Below are positions 32,226 to 45,200 of a stretch of DNA of 64,000 nt, one piece after another; positions within the stretch are counted from its first letter, which is position 1; every line of letters starts with the position of its first letter. This DNA comes from Achatina immaculata (lineage: Eukaryota > Mollusca > Gastropoda > Stylommatophora > Achatinidae). The position numbers were made by a program, and so were the translations under genes. The notes beneath the pieces are model-generated. The model was not told the origin of the DNA, did no database searches, and saw nothing but the letters and a program-made list of their open reading frames with translations. The stretch covers positions 34,124,126-34,188,125 of the forward strand of contig CM019709.1 in NCBI GenBank assembly GCA_009760885.1, in the 5' to 3' direction.

Positions 32226-33020
32226 AAAGAGAGAGACCTATTGGTTATAAATAATATCTAAAGATGAAGTGAACATTCAGGGTGAACATTCAGTTAAGAG
32301 TTCATATTCACCACACAAAACACACATTTTTCCAAACACTTAAAAGTCTCTTATAGTAGTATTCCATAACAAATGATGCAGTGTCTATTTTTAGCATTTA
32401 CAGTTTCTTAAAATGACGAACTACCAGCTAGGAAACAAAACTATTCAGCTGCAGTTATTTTGAATTTTTTTTTCCCCTCTTGAAAGATGTTTAAATGATT
32501 CATGGAAGGTTTTAGAGTTAATATATGGTTCTGACAATTTCTAGATGTTATAATATTGACGTTGCTGTAATACAGTCATTTTTTTTTCACTCCACCTTGT
32601 TTCATAAATTTAAGTTGGAATAGGGAAAATAACCAATACAGTGCCTGCGCTCAGTTGGTTGTGATTTTACTTAAGATAATGATGTGTATGTGAGTACTGG
32701 AAGTTTTATACAGTGGATGAGACTGTAAGCAAAGGAAGTTGGAGGGGCACCACTTCAGCCTTCTGTACATATCATCATCATTGTCATCATCGTTACCATC
32801 ATCATCATCATCATTTCATTTTTCTACAAGTCATCACAACTCAGAGCTTTTGCTAATCATCTTGTTTTAATCTCTTTGGAACACACAAGTGGGATGCTTT
32901 TTTTGGTTTGTTTGTTGGTTTTTTTTTCAGCTAAACCTGTGAAGATGTTGCAAAACAAACATCATTTTTAGCTGGGAGTGGGTTGCTTGAAGATCTGAGT
33001 AGCCTAGAAAAAAGAATTGA
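32226..33020. other. Intergenic, little recognised
   Basis: Only a CAT-type microsatellite at about 32766-32813 stands out. Confidence 0.5.
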
Positions 33021-33024
33021 GCTT

Positions 33025-33510
33025 CTTGGGACGCTCCCCAAGACTTTGTCATGAAGAGCAAATGAGAAAGCTGCTTCTTTTTTTTTTTGGGGGGGGGGGG
33101 GAGGGACACTCCCAAGACTTTGTCATGAAGAACAAATGAGAAAACTGCTTTTTTTGGGACACTCCCAAGACTTTGTCATGAAAAACAAATGAGAAAACTG
33201 CTTTTATTTTGGGACACTCCCAAGATTTTGTCATGAAGAACAAATGAGAAAACTGCTTTTTTGGGACACTCCCAAGACTTTGTCATGAAAAACAAATGAG
33301 AAAACTGCTTTTATTTTGGGACACTCCCAAGACTGTGTCATGAAGAGCAAATGAGAAAACTGCTTTTTGAGACACTCCCAAGACTTTGTCATGAAGAACA
33401 AATGAGAAAACTGCTTTTTTGGAACACTCCCAAGACTTTGTCATGAAGAACAAATGAGAAAACTATTTTTTTTGGGACACTCCCAAGACTTTTTCATGAA
33501 GAGCAAATGA
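33025..33510. repeat. 53-bp minisatellite, about 9 units
   Basis: Unit gggacactcccaagactttg + tcatgaagaacaaatgagaa + aactgctttttt. The second unit carries a T11/G13 run (33078-33101). Confidence 0.94.
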
Positions 33511-33976
33511 GCAACTGACACCATGAAGGCCACACCAACCCAGGTTCAGTCTGTCACACTAGCATATCAGCCATAAAGTGAGTCATGGTCTTGACCAGTT
33601 CTGGTTTTGCTGTCCCTGATAACCATACTGCCATCATTGCTCCTGCCAGCCATCTTGTACGTACATTCAGTATTAAACCACGGAAGTCACTGTAACTCAT
33701 TATTCTTGTCAAGAAGGCCGTTGACCTGGCACGTATTTGAGTATTACTTTGCTAAAAACAGATTTTTATGGACTTCAAAACAAATTGCAGTGCTTCAGGG
33801 CATCCCAAAATTTGAGCACTTTAGCTTCTATGTAAAATTTTAAAAGTAATGTGAGAATGTAAGAGATTGCATTCTTTGCTACCATGCATAAAATGAGAAT
33901 ATTTTTCCGATATTTTTTTCCGCACCATGGCAATTTATTTTGTGAAGAATATTTAAGGAACTCCAATGTTAGCACT

Positions 33977-34090
33977 CAAGCTGTACAACTTATTAACATC
34001 TAATTTACTACAAGCTGTATTGGAGCTGTACAACTCATTAACATCTAATTTACTACAAGCTGTATTGGAGCTGTACAACTCATTAACATC
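33977..34090. repeat. 45-bp tandem repeat, 2.5 units
   Basis: ctgtacaactcattaacatc + taatttactacaagctgtat + tggag. It lies at the start of a 243-codon T-rich open frame that I could not relate to any protein. Confidence 0.9.
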
Positions 34091-34671
34091 ACTGAGATCA
34101 AATGATAGCCTTCTGTCTTTTGTTTTGTTCAACATGTTGAAAGATTTTGTTACAGTGATGAACGAAGCAGCTGGTTACAGTAAGGAGGAGAGAACTTCCA
34201 ATCATCTGCTTTTATTTAGAGAGTTATCAGACTTATTGATCATGCTATATTTAGTAACCATTGCCAACAGAACATCACATTTCTCTTTTTTAAAAGTCCT
34301 GGGGTTTTGTTTTTTGTTTTTTGGACTACCATTATTAAATTTTTGTATCTACACACAACTTTTAAAAAATGATTGTTCTGAATTGGCGAAGAGAAACAGA
34401 GTTGGACTTTGTGAAGTTCATAGATTTCTGTTACAAAGAGCACTTTCATACCAATTTCTATTTTTGTATACAACTTTGATAACTTTAACCTTTCTACTAC
34501 TTAAAAAAAAATGTTCTCTGAGGCCATGTTTTGTCCAGAATCTGTTGTTGTTTTTTTCTTTATCTCTTTCACAATTATCACATTCATCTGCTGCAGAAGG
34601 CATGAGTGTCTTGTTAGATGTCTGGAAGTTGTTTTTTTTAAAATTTTGTTATGATGCATATTCTGATAATA

Positions 34672-35140
34672 AGACACACTCCTTCCACTCTACATAAGGC
34701 ACACTCCCTCCATCACTCTACATAAGACACACTCCCTCCACCACTCTCATAAGACACACTCCCTCCACCACTCTACATAAAATACACTCCCTCCAACACT
34801 CTACATAAAATACACTCCCTCCACCACTCTACATAAAACACTCCCTCCACCACTCTATATAAAACACACTCCCTCCACCAGTCTACATAAAACACACTCC
34901 CTCCACCACTCTACATAAAACACACTCCCTCCACCACTTTACATAAGACACACTCCCTCCACCACTCTATATAGGACACACTCCCTCCACCACTCTACAT
35001 AAAACACACTCCCTCCACCACTCTACATAAGACACACTCCCTCCACCACTCTACATAAGACACACTCCCTCCAACACTCTACATAAGATACACTCCCTTC
35101 ACCACTCTGCATGACACACTCCCTCAACCACTCTACCATA
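34672..35140. repeat. 28-bp minisatellite, about 16 units
   Basis: Unit acataagacacactccctcc + accactct, with aaaacacac variants in the middle block. Confidence 0.95.
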
Positions 35141-35149
35141 CCACTGTGT

Positions 35150-35890
35150 CTCAGCAACATAATCAGTCAGCCATGACTCAAAACTATGACCTAATATTTA
35201 TGCATTACTTTTGATACCCTTTTTTAGGAATCTCTGTAGATCTAGATTACTTACAGGAGTTGAAGGTCCAAGGACCTAGTTACAAGGATAATCAACAACG
35301 TATCAGAACCACTTAAATCTGAAAGATATGCCATTTTGTCTTTGGAAGAATCGCAACATCACCATTCCCCCCCCCCACCCCCCCACCCCAATCCACCCCG
35401 CACCCCAATCCACCCCGCACCCCAAAATAGTTACCAAAACTAGGATAAAGATGGCAGACGTGGTGGAGAATTTTCTCTAGAAAGCACCACAGAACTCCTG
35501 GAGTGATCTGAGCCGGCTGTACCTTGCCGTGTTCCAGCACATTTGGCAGGGAAGGCTTGCTTGTCTGCGTATGATTGTGTACTGGATTACAAAGTCTTAT
35601 GAAACGACGATGGTCAGACCAGAAGGTTGGGTGTGAGGAGCTTTGGACTACAAGAGCTGCAGAAGAAAAATGAATGCTTCATACTCCTACTTACTTCCAC
35701 CCTTTAAGAAAATAGGCGGCCAGGAGCTCTTAGCATGTAGCTTAATGGGCCATCAACAGTCGTCATTATTACAGAAAGGACAGGCAGAAGAGAGCAAGAC
35801 ACATCTTGACAAAATCAGTATAAAATATTAGAAGCAAAACTCGACTTATAGAATCAGCATAAAATAAACAGAAGCGAAGTACAACCAGTG
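35150..35890. other. Intergenic, nothing firmly recognised
   Basis: C-rich run at 35368-35420. A stretch at 35440-35640 looks faintly coding in broken frames but matches no family I know. Confidence 0.4.
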
Positions 35891-35894
35891 TAGT

Positions 35895-36075
35895 TAAGGT
35901 AAAGGTAACCCTGTCATGCCTTAGAGGCACATAGGGATATGGTGTTAGTGCCCATATTTTCCTTGACCTGTTGGTACACTAGAGGCTGATATGGTCAGTA
36001 TCACGCCTGGCCGAGTTTCCTTCCCCAACTCCAGAAGAAGTCAGGTACCCATTTCTACAGCTGGGTGACTGACAA
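35895..36075 (-). mobile_element. SINE family W, 3' part
   Basis: taaggtaaaggtaaccctgt, catgccttagaggcacatag, ggtcagtatcacgcctggcc and ccagaagaagtcaggtaccc. The tRNA head is absent. Confidence 0.88.
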
Positions 36076-36119
36076 CCAGTGTAGTTAATGTAAAATATGT
36101 GAAACAAAAACACAGCTTA

Positions 36120-36350
36120 TAGACTACCTGAGTGGCAAAGTGGCTAGTGTGCTAGTCTCTCAAGGCAAAAGGTGAGTGGTTCGGTTCTAATGGAGGCTCC
36201 CCGGTCACCTGGTTGTAGAAATAGGAACTGGGGTAGGAGAGGTGGCCAGGAGTGATGTCGACTACATCACTGTTAGATGTACCGACAGGTCAAAAAAGGC
36301 CAGGACACTAACAGGGACCCCATTGCGCCTGCATGAGATAATAGGGCAAC
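36120..36350 (+). mobile_element. tRNA-headed SINE, family W relative
   Basis: Head ctgagtggcaaagtggctag, degenerate B box ggttcggttct, ggaggctccccggtcacctg, then a diverged body ending aataggg-caacttttaccta. Confidence 0.75.
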
Positions 36351-36410
36351 TTTTACCTACAACTTACAGAGTTAGTTTAGATAAAAGTTTTTAAAAAAAG
36401 GTACGGTAAA

Positions 36411-36660
36411 GGTAATCCTGTCATGCCTTAGAGGCACATAGGGATATGGTGTTAGTGCCCATCAGTTTAGATAAGGTAAAGGTAATCCTGTCATGACTTA
36501 GAGGCACATAGGGATATGGTGTTAGTGCCCATCAGTTTAGATAAGGTAAAGGTAATCCTGTCATGCCTTAGAGGCACATAGGGATATGGTGTTAGTGCCC
36601 ATCAGTTTAGATAAGGTAAAGGTAATCCTGTCATGCCTTAGAGGCACATAGGGATATGGT
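36411..36660. repeat. 70-bp tandem repeat of a SINE 3' end, 3.6 units
   Basis: ggtaaaggtaatcctgtcat + gccttagaggcacatagggatatggtgttagtgcccatcagtttagataa joined at an exact 70-bp period (tcatg at 36421, 36491, 36561, 36631). The SINE W end is fused to a short non-SINE piece (cagtttagataa) also present at about 36370. Confidence 0.93.
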
Positions 36661-36848
36661 GTTAGTGCCCATATTTTTCCTTGACCTGTCAGCACACTAG
36701 AGGCTGATGTGGTCAGCGTCACGCCTGGCTGCCTTTCCTTCCACAACTCCAGAAGAAGTTGGGGGTACACATTTCTACAGCTGGATTTGAACCCCTAACC
36801 TTCGTCATGAGAGAGTAGTACACTAACCACTTTGCCACTCATAGCCCT
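36600..36848 (-). mobile_element. tRNA-headed SINE, family W, complete copy
   Basis: From the taccttta-type tail through tagaggctgatgtggtcagc and ccagaagaagttgggg to the B box complement ggatttgaacccc and the A box complement agtacactaaccactttgcc. Confidence 0.88.
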
Positions 36849-36914
36849 AGTATTAGTATAAAATAATATAAACAAAATACGGATTATATAGTCAATTGTA
36901 CTTGTATGAACTCC

Positions 36915-37235
36915 ATGTAACTGCGAGCTGGTGTTCTTTGCAGCCGATGCTGTAGAGGTGTTGAGGCACAGCATCGTATCGGCGTGGGAGCAGGTCATGG
37001 CGGCTACTTTTTCAGTCCCGGAGTACAGCTAAAAAGCAGGGGGCGTGCAGTGCTGCTTTAGCAGACTCCACCACCACGGGGAACTATGGTGATCCCTGCC
37101 CCGTTAGCCAGGATGTCTGTTTCTGGGGGTACCACGGAGAGGTGGGACAGGGTCTTGGTCAGCTATGGGTCGCTAACCCTGACACTAGCATATCAGCTGT
37201 GGGTCATTGATTACCTTATCAGGCGTCTTCACTCT
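36915..37235 (+). repeat. Dispersed repeat R, copy 3 (uninterrupted reference copy)
   Basis: cagccgatgctgtagaggtg to gctatgggtcgctaaccctg + acactagcatatcagctgtg + ggtcattgattaccttatca. The last part contains a single unit of what is a 34-bp array in the 12 kb copy. Confidence 0.9.
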
Positions 37236-37591
37236 GTATATAGTCAATATAAAATAATATAAATAAAACACACTTTACCCAGTGAATGTAAAATAATAGA
37301 AATAAAACATTAGCAGGTCAATGTAAAAATCTAGAAATGCCAGAGAAAGAGAAAAGATGCTAAAGAGTTCACCCGGGAGCATTCTGTTGTCCCACCCCAG
37401 ATATGAAAAAAAAAACTGTAGATGTGTGCACTTTGATTTGATCACAATTCACATCATTAATTACCATAACAAAGTGAATGTGATGTTTGATGTAACCACA
37501 GTTTGTCACTTTATTACATAATGTTCGGATTTTTTTTTAGTTGCGTAAGTTTTTTATTTACCAGCCACCAGCTCTTTCTTTGTGTGTGTGT

Positions 37592-38170
37592 GTCAGTGAT
37601 TGTTGGTTGGTCTGTTTGGCCACTTTTTTTTTTGTCAGTGATTGTTGGTTGGTCTGTTTGGCCACTTTTTTTTTTTTGTCAGTGATTGTTGGTTGGTCTG
37701 TTTGGCCACTTTTTTTTTTGTCAGTGATTGTTGGTTGGTCTGTTTGGCCACTTTTTTTTTTTTGTCAGTGATTGTTGATTGGTCTGTTTGGCCATTGTGT
37801 TTGGCAACTTCTTCTTGTCAGTGACTGTTGGTTGGTTTTGTTATAGCCAGTTTTTTTTTTCTGTCAATGATTGTTGGTTGGTCTGTTTGGCCACTTTTTT
37901 TTTGTCAGTGATTGATGACTGGTCTGTTTGGCCACTTTTTTTGTGTCAGTGACTGTTGGTTGGTCTGTTTGGCCACTTTTTTTTTGTCAGTGATTGTTGG
38001 TTGGTCTGTTTGGCCATTGTGTTTGGCAACTTTTTCTTGTCAGTGACTGTTGGTTGGTTTTGTTATAGCCAGTTTCTGTCAATGATTGTTTGTTGATCTG
38101 TTTGGCCACTTTTTTGTCAATGATTGTTTGTTGATCCGTTTGGCCACTTTTTTGTCAATGAGTGTTGATT
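37592..38170. repeat. 42-46-bp minisatellite with T runs, about 13 units
   Basis: Unit gtcagtgattgttggttggt + ctgtttggccac + variable T run. A larger variant (ggccattgtgtttggcaact) occurs twice. Confidence 0.93.
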
Positions 38171-38387
38171 GGTCAGTATATCCATTTAAACCAAAAATTG
38201 TACTTTTCTGGTCAAAAGTTTTTGTTCTCACATAATCATAGGTTCTGTGATTTCTTTTTTATGATTGCCAGTTGGGTTTTTTTTTTTTGGGGGGGGAGAG
38301 GTTGATTGGGGTCTTTTTTTTGTGATTGCTGGTTAGTATGAATGATATGTTTTACAATTTCTAGTTTCAGATTGCTGACTGGTTTGA

Positions 38388-38516
38388 CTTTTTTTTAATG
38401 AATGCTGATTGGTTCATGTGACTTTTTTTAATGAATGCTGATTGGTTCATGTGACTTTTTTTAATGAATGCTGATTGGTTCATGTGACTTTTTTTATGAA
38501 TGCTGATTGGTTCATA
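38388..38516. repeat. 33-bp tandem repeat, 4 units
   Basis: Unit ttttttaatgaatgctgatt + ggttcatgtgac. Confidence 0.92.
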
Positions 38517-38519
38517 CTG

Positions 38520-39755
38520 TAATGATCATTAACTTGAGAAATGAATATGTTTTGTGGTTTTGTTGTAATATTCACCCAAGAAAGATATTACATATAGGCT
38601 GTACAGAAATGAGGTTCCAGGTATGATAGCAGAGTCATAGAGAAGTCTGAAGAGAAATGGGCTGATATGTGTTTAGAAAAAAAAAAGGGGGGGGGGGGTA
38701 TGTTTTTTAGAACAGTGGTTCCCAAAATTTATGAAGTTGCTGATCTGCAAAAACCTGAGATAATTCACCGTTACCTATTCTGTACAATTTGTTTTATTTG
38801 AAGATCTTTACTGGCTTATTATTTTGCATAATCTAGATTTGCTGCATGGGCCCTTCTCTTTCTCATGCGTGGGCAAGTGTTTGGGAACCACTGTTCTAGT
38901 CCGCCACGTGTACAGTTCTGTATATTGCTCATCTGTATCTGTGATGAACATCATGTTTAGACCATGTGGCTTAATAACCTTCAATTATTTTGTCTTTCTC
39001 AGCATCAATGCATTTGTATGGAGAGAAGAAAATGATCCTGCTCTATTCAGAAAGAAAATAATGTGATTGCCTGTGTATTGCTGTGTCAGGAATATCAGTA
39101 AATCGTTTTATTTTAGGAGTTCAAAATATAAGTTACCTTGTTTGTTAGTTGTTTGGGAATCGATTGTTAAAATAGCCAGATAATTTTTTTTTATTAAAAA
39201 AAAAAAAAAACCAAAAAAACAGAACAATCTAAACCTAGAGAAGAATGTTCTATAACTACAATTAGAACAGCAACTGTTACAAAATTATTGTGTGAGTGTG
39301 TGCGTGTGAGAGAGAGAGAGGGAGGGAGAGGAGAGAACTACATTTTACCTACATCAGGGCAAAAAAAAATAGAAAGATGATTTTTCATAAGCCCCGCGTC
39401 ATTTGCTTAATATATACTGACATCTGAACAATGCCAATGACATAATGACTTGACATAACTGGCTGTAATTGATTTTTGTCACACTGCTTTATGTATGATG
39501 ACATAATACAGGAACATTTAATATGCTGGCATCAGTTTTTTTATTCTTGTGAATGACTGAAAGAATGAGAGGCAGGTGTTGGAGTATAATGTTCTGCCTT
39601 ACAAGACTGAAGGCCTTTGACTCCAACTCCACTATTTTTCTGCTGTTTGGCTCTTGATTTTTTGTAAATGTACATTTCTGCTGACTCTGATATCATCCAT
39701 AATAGCTCGAGTCCTCTAATTTCATGTTTTCCTAATCTGGCCCTCGGGGGTTGGC
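38520..39755. other. Intergenic, nothing firmly recognised
   Basis: Holds an A/G run (38677-38698), A-rich tract 39194-39222 and a GA run near 39308. No gene or known element seen. Confidence 0.45.
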
Positions 39756-39759
39756 GAAG

Positions 39760-40080
39760 ACGGTGTCTATTTGGCAATCGGCAACCCACAGCTGACATGC
39801 CAGGTCTGGATTGGTGAACCATAGCCAACCAAGACTCTGTCCCACCTCTCCGTCGCTACTCCCCCCAAAAACAAGCCCAGCTTGAATGACAAGGACAGGG
39901 ATTGCCAAGGTTGGCGGAGTCTGCTAAAGAAGAATTGGACACCCTCTGCTTTTTTAGCCGTATTCTGGTATTGAAAAATTAGCTGCCGTAACTCGCTCCC
40001 AGGCCGGCACTGTGCTGCGCCTCAACATCTTCACTACAGTGCCAGCAAAGAACACCAGCTCATGATTCCAGGGAGGCTGA
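39760..40080 (-). repeat. Dispersed repeat R, copy 4
   Basis: Inverted and diverged: cacagctgacatgccaggtc, ggcggagtctgctaaagaag, gtgccagcaaagaacaccag. Confidence 0.85.
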
Positions 40081-40270
40081 AGAAGAATTGTCAGAATCTG
40101 ACTACTTAATAGATGGTACACTTCTACCAACATTGTTCCACTCAAAATTGTTTCAGACCACGGCTTGAAGCTGAGTGTGAACTTTGCCTCGAAGATAATG
40201 GTCAGAGACTCATAGCTGTGTTAATGCGAGCAGACCATGGCCAAACAGGGCCTTGTTCCACCTTTGAGTC

Positions 40271-40666
40271 TTGCCAACTGAAAGCAAACAATAGTCTGAC
40301 TAGCCAACTGAATGCAAACAATAGTCTGACTAGCCAACTGAAAGCAAACAATTGTCTGACTAGCCAATTGAAAGCAAACAATTGTCTGACTAGCCAATTG
40401 AAAGCAAACAATAGTCTGACTAGCCAACTGAAAGCAAACAATAGTCTGACTAGCCAACTGAAAGCAAACAATAGTCTGACTAGCCAACTGAAAGCAAACA
40501 ATAGTCTAACTAGCCAATTGAAAGCAAACAACTGTCTGACTAGCCAACTGAAAGCAAACAATAGTCTGACTAGCCAACTGAAAGCAAACAATAGTCTGAC
40601 TAGCCAACTGAAAGCAAACAATAGTCTAACTAGCCAATTGAAAGCAAACAACTGTCTGACTAACTA
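40271..40666. repeat. 30-bp minisatellite, 13 units
   Basis: Unit caactgaaagcaaacaatag + tctgactagc. A pair of units with ctaactagccaattg and aactgtctg recurs 120 bp apart, showing block duplication. Confidence 0.96.
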
Positions 40667-40969
40667 CAAAGGTGCTGCAATGGAAAGATGAATTTGGTCC
40701 TGAGAGAGGTACATCATGCTGAACTTGGCTGAGTTGGACTGAAAGATGCATTAATGGTAGCACAACAAAAATAATGCCCATTTGAGGGACAAAGAGTTGT
40801 TCCTCCATTTTTCTAAGCTTGACTGTCAGTTTTCATAAATAATACCTTTCTACTGATTCTGTTTTTCACCTTTTCAACTTATCTCACCTGTGCTATTTTT
40901 ATATAATGTGACACGCAGAAAAAAAAAAAACAAACTAGCCTTCATCTTGACGTTGATTAGTTTTGTAAC

Positions 40970-41125
40970 TTTAGGTGCCCAATGCATGTGGGGACCTCAA
41001 CAAAGGTTTTCCACAAACGCCCATCTTTCGCCTTATTATTTTTTTTCCTGCACTTGTCCAAGTAAGCCATCTGTTCTTCACCATCATCTCTGCTGCTCTT
41101 CTCCTTGTCTTGTAACTTCTATCTA
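40970..41125 (-). mobile_element. LINE family C, 3' end
   Basis: actttaggtgcccaatgcat, ggggacctcaacaaaggttt + tccacaaacgcc match the 3' end at 14331-14480. Severe 5' truncation. Confidence 0.82.
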
Positions 41126-41519
41126 ATCTTTTATTTGTCAACCCTTTAAGGTGAATTTCTACTCAAATGGGATGTCCTCCTTTTAATCTCCCTCGTTGTA
41201 TCCCGGTTCTGAAAACATCACACTCTTTTTTTCTTCCCTGAAAGATTCACGCTCACATAAGAGAAACACAATTTCCAAGTTTTCCAACAGTTTTTATTCT
41301 CTTGTCATAATTTATTCCACTGTCTTCAAAACTGGGTATTTCAATTACTATATACAGAAACAGATGGGCACTTATACAAATAGAGAATCTCATGATTGCC
41401 AGCATTTTACTATAAAACACAATCAATATTCAACAATGAAGAAAAAAAAAAGAATTTGCTGCCCAAAATGCTGTGATTTTACTAACAACCGAGACTTTCA
41501 ACAGTCGCTGGGGAGGGGA

Positions 41520-41850
41520 ATAAGCAGTCCACTTTGGCAGTCAGCGGCCCACAGCTGACAAGCCTGCATTTTGGGTTGGTGAATCATGACTGACCAAGAC
41601 CCTATCCCTCTCTCTCTGTTGGTACCTTCCCCCCCCCCCCCCGAAACAGGCTCAATATGGCTAACGAGGGCAGGGATCACTATAGTCCTCATGGTGGTGG
41701 AGTCTGCTAAAGAAGTATTGCACCCACCCATGCCCCCCCCCCCTCCCAAAGTTGGAAAAAAAAAATACTTCTCACAACACACTCCCAACTCAACAAGCTG
41801 TGCCTCATCAACTTCAGCACATCAACTGCAAAAGAGCATCACTCACAGTT
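41520..41850 (-). repeat. Dispersed repeat R, copy 5
   Basis: agtcagcggcccacagctga, catggtggtggagtctgcta + aagaagtattgca, with C runs at 41631-41642 and 41734-41743. It lies within or just beyond the presumed UTP4 3' UTR. Confidence 0.85.
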
Positions 41851-42082
41851 AAGAGGAAGATAGAACAACAAGAACAAGCCAAACAGCTGTGCTGCAAATT
41901 ATGTCTTTCCTCTCACACTCACCCTGTACACACGTACACTCCAGTCCTCATCGGAGCCTGCTTCCAGCGAGAACCTGTAAAAACCTAACACAAACAAGAC
42001 CTCGTACACACCACGTAACCCACATAACTCCATTTTCAAACTTGTAAACCAGGCGGATGCATCATTCTGCACAAAACCTCTA

Positions 42083-42202
42083 TTAAGAGACCCCGAACTT
42101 CTTCTGTCTGAATGACGGAGGTAGATTGTCTTCAATCTCTGAAGGAGGCCTCTCCACAATCACAAGCATTCCGTTGGATGTGAAACTAGCAAACAGTAAA
42201 TA
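42083..42202 (-). CDS. UTP4: UTP4 exon m, C-terminus and stop codon
   Basis: 120 nt including TAA. Acceptor tctttttctcacag. Encodes YLLFASFTSNGMLVIVERPP, then SEIEDNLPPSFRQKKFGVS and stop. The V-E-R-P, L-P-P and K-K-F-G end is diagnostic of UTP4 and fixes both identity and end point. A LINE fragment lies in the intron before it. Confidence 0.93.
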   Translation of the reverse strand, partial: YLLFASFTSNGMLVIVERPPSEIEDNLPPSFRQKKFGVS

Positions 42203-45200
42203 CTGTGAGAAAAAGACAGAAAATAAAAAAAATCAGAATGATAGCATTACCATTTTTTTTTAAAAATAAGGCAAACGGGTTAGGCCTTCGGCCTACTAAT
42301 CTGGTGGTACAAGTCCCAGCAGTGGAGACTCTTATCTGGTACCACCCCACCAAAAGGCCCACAGGGCTCCACCCAGGCTCTAAAATGGGTACCAGAAAAA
42401 TCTGGGAAGGTAAATGTAGCCAAGCATGACATTGGCCACATCGCATTTTCATGTGCTGATGGTCTCGGAAACACAGACGGAACACCATCTCCCCAATATG
42501 CCTTTTACATTACCCATCTAAACAACAACGTGGTAGGACTGCTTGAACTGACCGACGCAAGAGCTCTTAGTCTCAGGCTTAAGGCGTGGGACTGGAATCT
42601 ATTTCATCGGGATTCTTGCTGGTGCTATGGGTCCCAATTCTGAGATCCACGTTTACAAAGATATGAGCACTTCTGGGTTTGTCTGATGTGCAGTAATGAA
42701 AATCTTTTAACACTGACTATTTAAAATAAAACAAATCTTCATTAGCAAGGTTCTGTATACAAGTAAGAGGAATTTGCTTGTGAAAGCATGAAATATGGCA
42801 AGAAGTTTTGTCACAGTACAGGGTGACCTTAGAAATAATGTTAGAAGATGGTCCAGCATAAAAAAATCTTCAGGAGATTGTCCAGGTACGCTGTAGAATG
42901 TGCTGAGCATCTCAAACACTGGTCAAGAATATACAACACACCAGATGATGGTGAACACATACAACACATCAGATGACGGTGAACACATACAACACATCAG
43001 ATGCTACAGTCTCAATGTAAACACTTAGTGTTTATAATGTAAGTTTTAAAAACAAAAACAAAAAAAAAACGTAATTTCCTAAAATAAAATAACTTGCAAA
43101 ATTATTATGTTGGGTTTTTTTTTTTTTGAGACACCCTGTACAGAAATACCTAAGCTGTGAAATGTAAGTAAATCAAGACACAAAACTATGCCAATTGTTT
43201 GTTTACATATTGTAAAGAAGACTTTGGTGTAATTCATGGACAGACAAACAAACAAACAAACAAGCAAACAAATAACATTAAAAAGTAACTGGTCTTCAAT
43301 CAATCCTCCATAACTCACTCCCAGTTCAGTATGAGGATTGCTGTCCCAACATGTCTAGGGCCTCAGCTGTTAAGACCAGCCTCACAGAACCGTGAAGGCA
43401 CAACAGCAGCAACTACCTCCACATCACCAGTATCAGCGTCAGCACAAACATCACCATGCCTATCTAGAGTCCTGTCCGGCTTCCCTCCTCACAGACCTTT
43501 CAGCGTCCGCCAACAAACTGATATCTTGATACGGGTCGGAGATCTGGTTCATACAGCGGCATATTTAAGGTCTCTGTAACTTCCTCCCTCCATCTCTTGC
43601 CTGGGCAGTGTCTTCTTCCGTTTCCTGGAGATCTTAATGTGAATATGCTGTCAGGCGGTAGCTGTGTAACGTAGCCGAACCATTTGACTTGTTTCTATAT
43701 GTAATGTAATACTGGTGTTACTCCAACCTCTGCCCTGATGGTGTCATTTCTTATTTGGTGTCTTCTTTTTACATTTAATATTCTCCGTAAACGTCTCATT
43801 TCTGTCTTGATTTCTCTTTTGTTCTTGGCTGTTAGTGTCCATGTTTGACACTGATAGCATAGAGTTGGGAGGAAAATTATGTTGTACAGTGCCCTTTTTG
43901 TTTCAGTTGTGATGTATTTGTTTTTCAGTCAAGGTTTCATTTGTCCAATGACCTGATTTGCTTTATTGCATCTGTTCTCAATTTCAGCGTCAACTGTCCC
44001 AGAGGATGATACTATGCTATCTAGGTATTTGAAATGTTTCACTTGTTTCAAGGGTCGGTTGTCTAGGAAGATCTTTCTTTGGAATTCTTCTCTCGCTATG
44101 GTCATGACTTCTGTTTTTTCAGCACTGATCTTCATGTTGTGGCTTTTACATGCCCTTGGTAAATTATCCATGTTCTGCTGTAGGTCTTTTTCTGATGTGG
44201 CTACAAGTGCTTGATCGTCAGCAAAAAGGGAGTGAATTTATGGCCCACCTACTGGGCATGATTTCTGAAAGGCGTTGTTGAGTTTGTGCTTAAAGATCAA
44301 AGCTTAAAATCACCTTACTTATCTTCCATCTCAACAGCCCCCATCATACCTTATATTTGTAGCAAATTCGAGCAAAAGACTGCGATGACAGCGTACCGTG
44401 CCTTGAAGACTTTTCCTGTGGTTTATCCAACACCTAATAAAATAACAAACAATGAGTGACATAATGACTGTAAAAATTTACCAACGGACAATAAAATTCC
44501 AAGAGCACATTAAAAATTTATAAGGAGAGAGTGTGTGTGTGTGTGTGTGTGCACGCGCGCACATGCACACATAAATTCTAAATGACAAGAAACACAAGAC
44601 TTTTGAGAGAGAATCAAAGATGAATCATGAATACAAAATGATGATTTGGAAGTGAAAACAAAAATGGTCTTTGTTCTTGTTCAGGTCTCCTTAGAATGTT
44701 GAAAAATGAAACGAAACAGACTCAATGATTTATTAAGCACTTGTAAGCGATAAATGAACACTTCAGGAAGCAAGACAGGGCCTGCAGAGGGAGGCGACTC
44801 CAATAAACTGAGATAATGATAACGGATTTTAAAAAACAGCTACAATCAGACTACACATTCTGGGAAGTTAAACAATACTTCAACAACAGAAACAAAAGCA
44901 AAAAAAAAAAAAAAAAAGATATCAAATATACACGTTTTAATACCCTCAATCTCATAGTTTAAAAACCTCACCTTTGTTTTGTCCAGAACACAAAGAGACG
45001 ACTCCGTGTGAAATACAATTTTGTCAGGCTTATCTGGACAGAATGCGATGTTGCTGATACGTTTCAACGGTTTCAGCCAGTTCTTGTGAAACTTTCCGCT
45101 GTTCTCTCGGCTCCATTTTGTATACTCTTTCTTACTGATGTCAAACTCATACAGCTAAAGAGTTGATATAGGTACAAACTGCTAAGATTGTCACAGAATA

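Noticed and set aside
33966..34697. 243-codon + strand frame
   Set aside because: T-rich low-complexity sequence beginning in a tandem repeat, no recognisable domain, no homologue I can name; left unannotated as a gene.
37503..37824. Repeated hydrophobic frames resembling transmembrane segments
   Set aside because: Produced by T runs within the 42-46-bp minisatellite.
40113..40691. 192-codon + strand frame of a repeated Ser-Gln-Leu-Lys-Ala-Asn-Asn unit
   Set aside because: Generated by the 30-bp minisatellite; the complementary strand is equally open.
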